Source of the DNA: Selaginella moellendorffii
Taxonomy: Eukaryota; Streptophyta; Lycopodiopsida; Selaginellales; Selaginellaceae
Direction of reading: 5' to 3'
DNA length: 64,000 bases
NCBI RefSeq assembly: GCF_000143415.4
Contig: NW_003314305.1
Location: 1,398,834 to 1,462,833, forward strand
The notes below the pieces were generated by a model. That model was not told the DNA's origin. It did not search any database and saw nothing but the letters and a program-made list of their open reading frames with translations. How positions within the stretch are numbered: position 1 is the stretch's first letter; each line of letters starts with the position of its first letter. Made by a program: the position numbers and the translations under genes. Below are positions 10,130-22,100 of this stretch, piece by piece.

Positions 10130-10345
10130 TTCATGGACGGTGTGAGATTTATTTTCGCCAAAGCCAATTATATTATCTGTTTTTACTCCCCTTGGATTTC
10201 TAGATCTCATTGTTCTGCGGGACTGGGTATTACTCTCTCCCACTTAATTCATCTATTATGGCCACCTTCCCATAATAGTGTAAAATCACCCCTATACTTC
10301 TTAGCCATCGCTTCCATCATCTGTCTGGCGATCTCACAACCCCTA
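10130..10345. pseudogene. Mosaic of kinase exon 9 and family copy 5
   Basis: 10190-10222 is a plus-strand scrap of kinase exon 9 ('ttctagatctcattgttct'). It joins directly to a minus-strand scrap of the unrecognised family at about 10337-10225 ('MMEAMAKK', then 'KVAIIDELSGRE'). This is the fifth copy of that family. It lies between intact copy 4 and the 3' end of the intact kinase gene. Confidence 0.55.
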
Positions 10346-10436
10346 AAAAACACACACAAAAGAATGCCTAGCATATTCTACAGATCTTTAAGTAATGGAT
10401 CCTGTACAGGTTATTGGAAATTCCTAGAGGAGAAGT

Positions 10437-12407
10437 CTATGGCGGACAGTAAAGAGTGGCCAAACCTTGCTCCACACAGACCTCAATGGTCGGACCATAG
10501 GACATGGGGTCTCCTTTACCATCGCCCACGGCGCCCCAGCCTCTCGTCACAACCTCGCCATCCACGTCGATGTATCCTCCTTGGATCCGGCTCCCCACTC
10601 TTCCACCGGGAGCTATTTGGAAAGCTTTCACCTATGCATCAAAAAGAAGCTCTTCTTGTGAGTTCCAAGTTCTTCGAGTGACTTACTTTGAGATACGTGA
10701 GATACTTGGATTCCACCGCTTTCCCTTGCTGTATGCTCGTAAGGAGGCCGATGAGCTTGTATCGAGGGCAGTCCCGGAGAACAATGAGGTCTAGAAATCC
10801 ATCTGCAAACTGCTATGAAGCGTAAGAAAACGCGAGAGATCTTAGAGTGCGTACCTTGGACTCGGGGGCGGAGTTAAAGTCCTCACTAGCCCAAGGAACG
10901 TTTTGCAGCAAAACCATCACGAATGCTCCCTCCATCACCCTCCAGTCGCTTCTCAGCGACGAGGAAACCGGTCCCGAGTAGCCGGTCGCGGCGCGTCCCC
11001 TTCTCTCGTCGTCACACTCGACTTTCATGCCGTCGAGCTCGCCATTGTAAGGTGCTCCTATGTCCTCGTATCCAGGCGCCGGAACGTAGGCGAAAACACC
11101 GTTGTACCGCCGCAAGCGTAAGATGCGTATCAAGCTCTGCAAGCAAAACGGAGTGGAGTTCGCTTGTTATTTTAGCTATCTCTTGAAGACAACTTACGTA
11201 AAAGTCGAAACGCAAACCTCCCATCCACCGATACTTTTCGGATTCAATGTCCACGTCCGCGACAAATCCTGAAACACAGCCAGCAGTGTTTTAATGAAGA
11301 GAATATAAGCATTCTATGTACCCCATGTCAGTAGGAGAATGCTGTAGAACTTTGTTTGTCCTTGTACAACCGTGGCGACATCAACCGCTTGTGTGTGACC
11401 TGCAAAAACGGCCAAAACAAGTGTCAATGCTCTGTGGCATCGCGTAAGTCCGCTCAGAGACCAAGCAAAACGAATTACCGCGTATTATAGCGAAAGTTGC
11501 ATTGCGAGCATTGCAAGGCTCGCCAGCAGCATCTAACAAGGATTTAGCCATGCCATTTCCAGAACCTGAGCATTAAAAGTCGTCGCATTCACACAAAACA
11601 AGCAAAAAAAGCACGGCGAAAGTCTTGCCTGCGGGTACGACTCCAATCGGCATCTTGATTGCTCGAGCCCAGTCTGGCCTTTCTAAAAGCCCGTTTAACA
11701 CCTGAAAGAAGCGTGAGCGTTTTGTTTGCGAGAAGAGCTCATTGCTTAAAACGCACCTCCACTAAAATCCCATCACCGCTAACGCATATAACTCCATCGT
11801 ACTGCGCGATATTCATTGATTTGGCCATGTCTCTCGCATGAAGCTGGAATTGAGTCACTGAAACAAAGAAAAGTTTAAGAAGAGAAGAAGAAAAAAACAA
11901 AGAAATCGAAAGAGAAACCTTTTTTCGTGACCTCAATCCGAGCTGCCGCGAGTAGTGGCAAAACATCGCGCTTGTAGACTTCTTCTGCCTCTCCTTTGCC
12001 ACTAAAGGGATTGATAAAAACGACCAATCTCTTCGGCCTCCCTGAAAAATAATTCCTCAAGCTTGTTCTAGAAAACCAAAAGAGAAAATCTACTTACCTG
12101 ATCGATCCAAACACTCTTGGATGGCATCGCACCACAGCTTGTACGCCTCCCGCTGCTCGAATTCCAAGGTCACGTCCTTCCTCTTGCGCTGATTGCCTCC
12201 ACAGCACCCCGTGCTCGCAAACTGGAAGGTGTGAAGCACGATCGTGATCGGCTTGTCCGTGAATCCCAGAATGTCCTTCTGGACGATGAGGCTCCCGGCG
12301 CTGATCCCATGGCCGTCCCATTTCAGCACCCCCGAGGAGCTGAAAGACGCCTTGACGCGCGTTCCATCCAGCAGGAGCTGCGCTACCACGACTCTATCCT
12401 TGTCCAT
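10437..12407 (-). CDS. Sphingosine (long-chain base) kinase
   Basis: Phosphorylates sphingoid long-chain bases to the 1-phosphates, lipid signals linked in plants to stomatal closure and cell death. Ten exons: 12407-12098, 12041-11919, 11857-11757, 11701-11629, 11565-11479, 11399-11322, 11268-11198, 11136-10855, 10812-10687 and 10631-10437. Together they give 481 residues, the usual plant length. The diacylglycerol-kinase catalytic fold is clear: 'VVFINPFSGKG' (nucleotide loop), 'CVSGDGILVEVLNGL' (GDG), 'PAGSGNGMAKSL', then the lipid-binding part with 'YRWMGGLRFDFY' and 'FADGFLDLIVLRDCPR'. Intron 4 has a GC donor (11628-11627, gcaaga). Exon 9 has a tandem acceptor (AGCAG), so starts at 10812 and 10809 are both in frame. 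Decayed copies litter 1-10 kb. Confidence 0.9.
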
Positions 12408-12948
12408 CTAGCTCAATCCTGTCAAAATCCCATCGAAATCATCAAGATTTCCCCCGAATCGAGCTCCAGCGCCATGGATCTCGAGCTCCAGCGCCATGGA
12501 TCGCGCCCATTCTCTCACCAATCCGAAGACCTAAAATGATGCCACGTATATTCCCCGTATCTCGGGACATCTTTAATTCGTCAGGGAGGCCGTCAAGCCC
12601 GTCCAGGCTCTCTTGTTGGTTTTCATTTGCGCAAGCCCTAAGTTCTCTATCTAGGTTTTTCCCGGGCAGCGCCCGAGTTCCAAGGATTCCCCGGCGCTGC
12701 CACGGCATGGAGCGCTCCAGGCATTTGGAAATCCTCCGCAAGGTGCATTCTTCCTCTCCCCGCTAGGTCGCCGCCATCGCCACAGCTCCCTGGAATTGCC
12801 GTGATCGTCCAGCTTCCGCGGCGAAATCCACCGCGAATCCACCGGAAGAAGGAAATATTCGATCCCTCGGCAATTTCTTGGACTGGATGCTGGATTATCA
12901 CGGCCTCGCCACTCTTGCCACATCCTCCGGGGCAAGGGACAAACGTAG

Positions 12949-15900
12949 ATGCATGAGCGCGTGGAAGTGGATGTTCCAGCGCTGCTGTTGACACTCGTGA
13001 TCGTCGCGCTGGTGAGCTTGGGTCTGATCCACCAGGTGAGAATCCGGGCAGCAAGGCAGATCGAGCTCCAGCGGCTCCAGCAAATTCTAGCGGCCGAGAA
13101 CGAACAACACGAGAAGCTAGCCGAGCAGGAATACACTTCCATGTTGGCTACTCCGCGAAACTCTACCACCATCTCGTCGCCGAATCCACCACAGCAACAG
13201 CAACTAGCAGCCGCTAGCTTGTGTGCCGTCTGTGACAGCCCAACAAACAGTCGCTGCTCGCGTTGCAAATCGATTCACTACTGGTAAGCTAGTTCTTTCC
13301 TTGTTCTTCTCTTGGAACTAGGAAAATGACGAGTTTCTTCTTTCAGTTCTTCGAAGTGCCAAGTCACGCATTGGAGGCAAGGTCACAAGAATGAATGCCT
13401 TGTGGCGGGGGCGGAGAAACCCACGCCCAAGCCCAAGTCTGAGCCCATCTCTTTGGCAGTTCCAGGAACCAAGAAGCTTAAGAACACCGAAGCTTCTCCT
13501 CGAGCTCATGTTATCAGTCCTAAGCCAGCACCAGCAGAAGTGGAGGTGAAGAAGTTGTGTTTGCAAACTTCCGAATCTAAGTCGGACGAATCCAACGTAA
13601 CTTCTGATGGGAGTCTTGTAAAGCCCAAAAAGGTTCCGTCTTCTTTCCTTTCTTGCATTGATCAAGCATTTTTCTTTTTCTTTCAGATACTATTTCCGTA
13701 TGGTCGCTTCGTTCATTACTTCAACTGGGATTTTCGAAGGCCACCTTGCGGACTGATAAACTGTGGAAACAGGTAAAAGAAAATGTACTATGAGAAACGA
13801 GGTAACATATTTTTTCCCCTGGCAGCTGCTTTGCGAACGTTATACTTCAGTGTCTTTCTTACACAAGACCTTTAGCTGCATATTTACTTGAGGGAAGTCA
13901 CCGTGCTGAATGTAAGTACTAGAATTTCGATATCTTATCTTACATTTCTACTCTTCCAGGCCGTCGAAATGATTGGTGTTTTATGTGTGAGCTTCAAGAC
14001 CATGCTTTGAGGGTCTTCAATAGCGAGGTTCCTTTCTCGCCTTTTCGAATTTTGTCACGCCTGCGGGACATTGGTAATCATCTTGGCTATGGACGTCAGG
14101 AGGATGCGCATGAATTTATGCGGTAGGCTTTTGGATGTTTGTTTGCGAGTTTATAAAATATTATATTGTGCAGGTTCGCCGTGGATTCGATGCAGTCTAT
14201 ATGTCTCGATCAGTTTGGCGGTGAAAAGCAAGTAGATTCCCGTAGTCAAGAAACAACGTTGATTCAGTACATATTTGGTGGCCATCTTCAATCACAGGTA
14301 CGAAATAGACAGTCATTAAATCTTTGCTAAGTTATCTTCGTTTATCAGGTGAAATGCATGCAATGCGGCCATGAGTCTAATCGCTACGAGAACATGATGG
14401 ATCTTGCCGTGGAAATACAAGGTGCAGTTGAATCATTAGAAGATGGACTCGCTCAGTTTACAGCCCCTGAATGGCTAGACGGCGAAAACAAGTACAAATG
14501 CGATAGGTGGTGTGACGTTTGGGCAATTCCATTATTTTCCTGGTACTACTCTTGAATTATTCTCTGCTTTCCAGATGCAACGGTTATGTGAAGGCGAGCA
14601 AGCGTCTAAGTGTTTATGAAGCTCCGAACATTCTTACGATCGCCTTGAAACGCTTCCAGGTTTTTTTTTGTTTCTTTTTTGTTTAATGTTTTGAGATCAC
14701 TAACACGGTGTTATGTGTAGTCCGGAAAGTTTGGGAAGCTAAACAAACGGGTCACCTTTCCGGAAGCCTTGAACATTTCACCGTACATGAGCGGAGAAGG
14801 AGACAAACCTCCCCTCTACAGACTGTATGCGGTTGTTGTACATGTCGACATGCTAAACGCTTCTTTCTTTGGCCATTACATTTGTTATGTTCGGGACATG
14901 ACAGGAACTTGGTATAAAGTCGACGATAGCAAGGCAAGAGTTTCTTACTACTGTGTTGTTTCCTCCTTTACTGAGTGGATGTTCAATTTATGTAGGTGAA
15001 AGAGGTCGATACAGAGAAGGTGATGTCTCAGAAAGCTTACATGCTGATGTACAGCAGGTATCCAGAATTCCGCAGGTCTATCGGTTAACTTGTGTTCTTT
15101 TCGTAGATCTTCAGCAAGACCCGGTCCGGAAACAGCTGTTGGCTCTGTGGCTTCAACTATAACTGATGTATCGGTTTCAAATGGGAGAAAGTGCTCGTCG
15201 TCCTCCTGCAAGTACCAGCAGAGTTCATCAATTGGACAAGTCCATGATCAAGTCCATCGGGTTAGTCCGATAATAGCTGGAACTTTGATCGATAACTCGC
15301 TGGTAGAAGAATCGGTTGGGCCCTCGTATTCAACTTTGCAGACCACTACAATCGAGAAGGTTATCGAGCTCGGGTTTGACGATTCAGACAGCATCACCGG
15401 GTCATCCCAGGAGATAGACAGAATCTCGTCACCAAATTCACAGGTGCAGATGTCTCACGAGCTGGCAGAGTGCGAGGTCACTTCACCTTCAAGTCCGCAA
15501 AGAAGGAAGGCTGCCAAGCGGAGGTTAGAAACTTCCGACGCGCCTCGGACGAGATCGTTGTCGTGTCCTCCGGCTGCTAAGTCTCCAGCGTCCCCTTCAC
15601 AGTCTCATCAGCTAGCAGACGACCTTCCAAGGAGTTTTGGATACTCTCTGGCTCAGCGGGACAAGGAACGCTTGACAGCCGCGGATAAAGTCGAGTCGCC
15701 ATCCAAGAGGCAGCACTTGCTCCAAGAGCGCTCTTCTTCCATGGAAGGTGACAACGAAGTGAGTAACGAAACCAGTAGTAAAGAGGGGGGAGCTGAGGAG
15801 GAGCCAGCGTCCCCGTCGATGGATGAGCTTGATCAAAGCTTGTCTCTACCAGCGGGGGAACTTCATACAAGCACAGCCTGCGTGCAGCAAGCTTTGTCGG

Positions 15901-16286
15901 GGACAACCAAGGATGGAAACCAGGACATGAAGAAAGAGCCGCCGAGGAAAGCAGTGAACGGGGTTGTGCTCAAGCCGGTATTCGCGAAAGGATTTCTGGA
16001 CAGGTCCGTGAGGAGAGTTTTAAACACCACCAACAGGGAGGAGCTGTCTCCTAGAGGATCAAGCCGCGATCAGCAGGAGCGGCAGCAGCGAGAGATCATC
16101 ACAGGAAAAGGAGACGAGGTGTCGACGATTGAGAGATCGATCAACAGTGGCAGCAGCAGCAGCAGCAACAGTAGTTCCAGGAAGCTGGGACGAAACGATA
16201 GCTGTTCTTGCGGATCACAGCGGAAGTGGAAGAAGTGCTGTGGAATGGTGAAAGAGATCGAGAGTAGCCGGAGGCTGGTCGCGTAA
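12949..16286 (+). CDS. MYND-type ubiquitin-specific protease (UBP15/16 group)
   Basis: Cysteine protease that removes ubiquitin from proteins. Eleven exons: 12949-13283, 13347-13632, 13687-13772, 13826-13911, 13960-14122, 14174-14297, 14349-14506, 14575-14659, 14721-14933, 14996-15057 and 15107-16286, giving 925 residues. Order of parts: a hydrophobic membrane-anchor-like stretch at about residues 9-28; a MYND zinc finger at about 92-130 ('[15 protein letters not shown]' onward, completed across the first intron); the USP domain with the Cys box 'GLINCGNSCFANV' (Cys237), a zinc-binding 'CMQCG' pair, the His box '[11 protein letters not shown]' (His493) and Asp in 'WYKVDDSK'; a long Ser-rich tail; and a terminal SEC-C-like motif '[17 protein letters not shown]'. 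Intron 9 uses a GC donor at 14934-14935. Its 5' region was copied, inverted, to 5.75-5.96 kb. Confidence 0.92.
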
Positions 16287-16321
16287 GTAGCAAAAGAAAG
16301 AAAATTCTTCCCCGACTTGCA

Positions 16322-16525
16322 AAATTTTTGGAATGCTAATGTTCATTCTTATATTGTTTTGTTGTAAATGTATCGATTTTATCTATGGCAAAACAAAACC
16401 ATAACAGAATATCTTTATGCTTAACGGAATATGCGTTTGAAAGCCATATGAACAGAATATGCCACTATAGCAGAATATGCTTCCCAAACCCCTAAATTTT
16501 GAAATTCTAGGGCTCTTGAAAGAGC
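16322..16525. repeat. Segment copied in inverted orientation to 36.34-36.52 kb
   Basis: The promoter and leader of YKT6, starting just after the ubiquitin protease 3' end, match the reverse complement of 36341-36520 almost continuously, for example 'aattctagggctcttgaaag' at the right end. The copied piece ends right at the YKT6 start codon. It therefore moved a promoter without its gene. Confidence 0.75.
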
Positions 16526-16528
16526 GGG

Positions 16529-17457
16529 ATGGCGATCTCGGCGATCGTGGTGCTGGCGGCGGACCAGTCCGATTCGGCGTTTCTTCTCGCTGGATCCTAC
16601 GAGCTCAATGTCAGCATCTTCTATCGATCCAACGTCAAGGAGTTGATCGTGTTCACGGCGCGCACCATCGCCTCGCGCACCAAACCGGGGGAGCGCCGAT
16701 CGGTGGAGCAGGGTATGTGTTTTTCTAGATCGTTTGTTCTTCGTGTGTGAGCTCCTTTCTTTTCGTGGTGGATTGTTTTTCATTTTCTTTGTGTATAGAC
16801 CAGTACACGGTACATAGTTTCAACCGGAATGGACTTTGTGGCCTGGTTTTCGCCGATAAACACTATCCAAGCTCTTTCCTGGTTCTTCGCGAGGTAAACA
16901 CTTTGGAAGCTTTGACGAAGTTTTGTCTTCTTCGTTGTTTTTTCTTTCTCTGGCTCAGGTGCTTGACAAGTACGAGCAAACGTTTGGAAACTCGTGGAGG
17001 CAATTGAAGGCTGACAAGCAGCACGCCTGGCCATGGCTCGACGAGGCTCTCAAGAAATTCCAGGTAGCTTTCCATCTCTTTTTGCTCTAGCTTTGAATCC
17101 ATCCTTCCTCTTTCTCTAGGATCCAGTCAATGTGGACAAGATCCTAAAGATCACCAAGGACTTGGACGACACCAAAGTCATACTGGTGCGTGAAAGAGAG
17201 CCTCCCTTGAGTTTTTGTTCTTAGCTTTCCCGGTTTGATGGCTCGTGATTTTCCAGCACAAAACGATCGACAGCATCCTGGACAGGGGCGAGAAGCTCGA
17301 CAGTCTCGCCCAGAAAAGCTCCGACCTCAGCTTCAAATCTCGCGTAACTAAGTTCTTTTCTTCGTTCGCGATCCTCGAATGACCTTTGCGTGTTTTATAT
17401 ATGTAGGAATTCTACAAAGTCGCGCGCAAAACCAATCAATGCTGTTCCTTGGCATAG
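16529..17457 (+). CDS. YKT6: R-SNARE YKT6
   Basis: Prenylated R-SNARE acting in Golgi, vacuolar and plasma-membrane fusion. Six exons: 16529-16712, 16799-16893, 16959-17063, 17120-17185, 17257-17343 and 17407-17457, giving 195 residues, the family's normal length. An N-terminal longin domain ('VFTARTIASRTKPGERRSV', 'VHSFNRNGLCGLVFAD') is followed by the SNARE helix 'DDTKVILHKTIDSILDRGEK' with the central-layer Arg160. The C-terminus 'NQCCSLA' gives a palmitoylatable Cys191 and a CAAX box C-S-L-A for prenylation. A fragment of exons 2-4 with introns was copied to about 43.8-44.04 kb. Confidence 0.93.
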
Positions 17458-17783
17458 ATTCGACCACTTCGAACATGTCTTGCCGCTGTTTTCTTAGCCT
17501 CATAAGCATGGTTTTCCGATCTCACAATGTTGACTAAGCTTCTAAAGATTGGTTTCATTGCCCAGCATTGCGATCGAATCAAACTTTTTTGGATTGACAA
17601 AATGTCGAATGATCTTTACAATGCAGAATTCTATGAAGTCGCATACATGTCCGTTTTAAGAATTGTTGAAAGGAGTCAAAACTCTCGCACGGAGAAGGTC
17701 CGGTCTCATCATCAAAATTCTCGTTTAACTGTTGGATCCTGATTCCAAAAAGCTGTAAAAAAGTAACGATTCATACGATTTAC
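17458..17783. other. YKT6 3' flank, no gene seen
   Basis: AT-richer spacer between the convergent YKT6 and the minus-strand gene ending at 17784. A short stretch near 17625-17640 ('gaattctatgaagtcgc') resembles the last YKT6 exon ('gaattctacaaagtcgc'), a possible partial tandem duplicate. An open frame from 17527 has no recognisable content. Confidence 0.4.
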
Positions 17784-18621
17784 CTAAGTGATACGAAGGA
17801 TCTCTTGCATTGCGATGGAGGTTGCTCCAGGCTCAAAGTCGACACCGCCGAGCGCAGTTTCTTCGAGGCCCAGGAGCCTTGCAATGCAGCTCCGTTCGTC
17901 TTTGGTGAGTCCATCCGATTGCAAAGCGTTTTCCAGTCGGTCCTGACATCCCAGTGCTACTATCAGGTCGAATATCGCCTTCTGCAAGTTCGACGACATC
18001 AGGCACAAGTTCCCGCAGAGAAAATCGATGAAGACGGGCTCAGCCAAGATACTTTCTCGAATCCCTTGTTGCTCCATCACCAGCTGCATTTGAAAAGTGT
18101 AGAGGCCCTTAAAACATCAAAGTGGAGAAGCTCACCTTCCTCAAAACATTTGCGAGGTGAAGTTTCTCCCTGGCACTGCCTCCTTCTGAGTCCAGCAAGA
18201 CGAGTGGTATGCATCGGACCATTGTCTCTGGCCTCTCCTGCCACAGCCTCTGGAATACACCCCAGGACTCTTCGTTTCCGAGATCAATGCCTTGAACGAT
18301 GGCCTGGATTTCCCTCGCCTGTGGCTCGTGTTCGTGGATCATGAGTTGCCGTTGAGCACTGATAGAATTTGACGCCAACGCGATGTCCAACAGAGTACCA
18401 TAACTGGAGTTCACAGCTTCCTCTAGTTCTTCGTCTTCGGAAAACGATTCGAAGTTCTGCTTGGGAACGGCTGGCGGGGTACATACGCGGGCGTGCTCTT
18501 CGGGAAGGAAGCTGTCCACCTGCTCTGTTTTCTCAGATAGTTGGTCATAATGCGATACCGACATGATGTTCTTCGTTGCTGTGTTCGTGTTGCACAACGC
18601 AATCGTTGCAATGCCGGCCAT
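17784..18621 (-). CDS. Unrecognised alpha-helical protein (possible ARM-like)
   Basis: Two coding exons, 18621-18136 and 18083-17784, with a 52-nt GT-AG intron, give 261 residues. A further 5' exon ending at a good donor near 18700 ('ccacag' then 'gtaagc') splices in phase to give 'LLVNPQIVEEAGMAGIAT' but has no ATG before an upstream stop, so it is probably leader. The protein is helical, with Leu-rich segments ('IPLVLLDSEGGSAREKLHLA', 'NLQKAIFDLIVALGCQDRL', 'DERSCIARLLGLEETA') that recall armadillo-like repeats. I cannot name a family. Its promoter ends about 300 bp before the Helitron terminus at 18921, so the element inserted just upstream. Confidence 0.6.
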
Positions 18622-18920
18622 GCCTGCCTCTTCGACGATCTACAGTCCCGAGAGGAAATATTTTATGGAAACGCGATCTATGATCGAAATACTTACTGCT
18701 TACCTGTGGATTCACAAGAAGCCGCAGCTCGGAGAAGCGAAAGCAATAGTCCCTCTTCTCGCCCAGGCCGCCAGGAGGAGAGAGGATGGGCTAAATCGAT
18801 TGATCGCGCGAGGTGAAACGGAAATGCGTCCCATGCTAGACGTTGGATCTGCCACGTCTCGTCTGAAAGAAAAATAGCGGAGTCGGCAATGCAAAAATGC
18901 CAAGGCCCAAAAGTCTTATA

Positions 18921-18947
18921 CTAGTATTTGCCCAGCCAATGCTGGGT
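18921..18947 (-). terminator. Helitron 1 3' hairpin and CTAG end
   Basis: The minus strand reads cccagcattggctgggcaaa, then tactag. The palindrome has a six-base stem and a four-base loop and lies six bases from the CTAG terminus. In Helitrons this hairpin stops rolling-circle transfer. The base beyond the terminus is T on the element strand (A at 18920), as expected for insertion between A and T. The same design, with one G-U pair, closes Helitron 2 at 29947. Confidence 0.85.
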
Positions 18948-19134
18948 AGTTGGCAAAGCCACTAACATATTTTTGTGAGAATTTGCTCACATCTCACAAT
19001 TTCCTTGTGAAATGATTCCTTTATTTTTAGCACCAGTCTATTGTTATCCATTGGGCCATAGGGAAAATTAAAAAACAAACAAAGTTTATTGTAGTTTGTT
19101 TTTATGTTTTAAAGTGTAGTAGGACAGGAGTTAG

Positions 19135-22100
19135 TTAATATAAAGCTTCTTTATATACAGTATTGATGGTGAATGTTGATGAATTGAATGGAATTAAGCG
19201 GCCTTGTGTATGAGTTGTGTCAACTCGAATTGCAAGTTGTTGTGGTGATGTGCATCTTGAGAGTGCAACATAGAGCTGCCCATGGGTAAAGACTGGCTGG
19301 GGTAAGTAGATGCCTACACGATCAAATGTTTGACCTTGGCATTTTGAAATTGTTAAGCAGTATCCAAGACGAAGAGGAAATTGTTTTCGAGACATATGGA
19401 ATGGAACATCTGAATCAGAGGGTGTTAAATTAATGCGTGGGATAAAAGTTCTAGTACCTTTAAATTCACCTGTAATTATTTCACAGTCCAAAACTTTAGG
19501 TGAAGTTCTTTTGACCATTAGTCGAGTTCCATTGCATAATCCAATTGTTGGAGACATATTTCTCAGAAGAATAACTATACAACCTTCTTTTAGTATCAAT
19601 TTGTGTGGTGGTAGTCCAGAGGGAGTGATAGAGTTTAGAAATTCAATCGGGAAATCTTCAGGGTGTTTAACATCAACAGAGTCAATGCTAGTATAAGTTT
19701 GAGGTGGACCTGGTAATTGAGAGATGATGTTGTTGTTAATTGGAAATGTATCATCATTGAGAGGTGTTAAAATGGCTCTATTTGCTGCAATTTGAACATT
19801 TGAAATATCTTCGATACATGGGAATACGAAATCAGTAATAGAGGTACTTCTAATTAGTTCTGAAGAAAGAAGGATAGAATCAAGTGGTAAAATAGGGTTT
19901 TGTGTGTAATTATTTCCATCACCGACTTTTAATAGCCATTCTGCCCAGTCTGGGAACTTGGGGCCAAGCCGCATATTTGTTTGCAATTGAAACTTTCTAA
20001 ATAGATTCCATAGACTATTCATTTTTACAGATGTGGAAACAATTTGTGCTCGATGACTGTGTGGGACAACTGGTAATGTTTGACGGAAGTCACCACTTGT
20101 AACAATAACAATGCCACCGAATGGAGAATTATTTTGTTTTATGTCTCGTAGGCAGCGGTCGACAGCTGAAAAGGCAAGTGTATGAACCATACTAATTTCA
20201 TCCCAAATAAGCACTTGTATTGCTTTCATAGATCTACCGGCATTGTTATTAGGTGTTAAACCAGAAACAGATGTATCATTAATTGGAACTGGTAACTTAA
20301 AAGTTGTATGGGATGTTTGTCCATTGTGTAGTAGTGTGCTTGCAATGCCTGTCCATGCCATACAAACCACTTTTTTATTGTAGAACTCAAAATATTTTAC
20401 CATTGTATTTAATAAATATGTTTTGCCAGTACCACCAGGGCCATCAATAAAAATAAAACGATTGGTATCGGTCGGGCACTCGACAATATTAACAATTTCA
20501 TTGAATATAGTTAATTGTTCAACATTCAAGTTTGCAATATAATGGTAAATTTCTGTATATGAATGGTTGCAATTTGGTATTGGTTGAATTGAGGTATTTA
20601 GGATTGGGATAGGTAAATTGTATGATTGATTTGTTTTACCATGTATTTTCATTCTTGAGTTAATGTCTATTAGAGCAAGTTTATATCTGCATACAATATT
20701 TGTTCTACTAAAATCTTCAGAAAGCTGATCCTTAAAAACATCCCAAAGATATGGTGGGTCTTGTGGATTGCAAAAAATACATATGAAAGTAAAGAGTTGA
20801 CGCAATTGTGTAGGCATTTGAAAATTACATGCTTCTTGTAAACAATTATACCACTCGTTGTCATCATCAAGAAGACTCATAGCAATAGTAGTTTGTTGAA
20901 AGCTTCGGTAAGTTACATCATTAACTGTTTTAATATTGTCGAAGGATGTTGCTCCTCTTTTATGAAGAAGAATAATACGTAAATGGTACAACTCGGTATT
21001 TAGAGGAGATACTGAGTATAGTCGAGGAATAACCTTTTTTTTTTTTCGACGTTGCCATACATTAACAGATTTATTGAAAACATAATGTAAAGGTATTTCA
21101 ACGTAGGTATATTGTCTTGCATTCAGATCATGAATATTGAGTTCGAACCATTTTGTTAGCATTGTTCCATTACGTGCTGCTCTTTGCAAAGCATTGTGCT
21201 CCGAGCCTTCTGTAAAATACACATTTTGGAAGTCAGGAAGATGTACGGGCAGACATATTATAGGGTGTGAGCGTCCATGCATTTTAAATTTAAATATCCT
21301 CCAAATAGCTTCCGGTGCTGAAATGTATCGAGTATTTATAAAATTCGTGATTTCATCCCAGTTTAATACGTTTGCAGATTGAGTAGCTGTTTGGACTTGA
21401 ATGGTTGCACAATCATATCCTTTATAAACATATTGAAAAAGATACTTAATACTTTTAATTGATGCACATATTTCTATATTTATATGGGCCTTGTATTTTT
21501 TACATAAATATTTATTATATGGGACAATCCATCTGTTATCAATTGGAACATCATTTTTAAGGAAGGTGCGACCATTGTTTGGCCTAAAATATTCTGGGTA
21601 TCCATCCACACAGTATGTAGTCCCGTCATTGAAGTTTTTGGGATAGTTTTTGGAGCATTTTTTGTTTTCCATACATGGACTTTGAGAATTTAGTAATCCA
21701 CATGGACCATGTATCATATGTGATGTGATTATTTCAAATAGTTCGGGCTCTGATAAAGGGTCAGGTAATTGAGCAGATACATATTGGTCAATAGTATCAC
21801 GGTCTTTAATTTTACTTTCATTATCTAATATGCCTAGGAAATGACAATGTGGCAAACCTCTTTTTTGGAACTCAATGACATATATAAATGCAATACATCT
21901 TCCAAAGATATTATTTTGTGTAATATCATAGAGAAAATATTTTAGCTTCATGTTAAAAACCCTAGCAACTAAATCAGGTCGATCTTCAGGTCCTTCATTA
22001 GGGTGTAGATTTTGTAATATCTCAGGCCATTTAGGGTTGCAAGTGAAAGTTATGAAAATATCAGGTTTTGAGTGTTTTGTTACAATTGCCATAGCATCTT

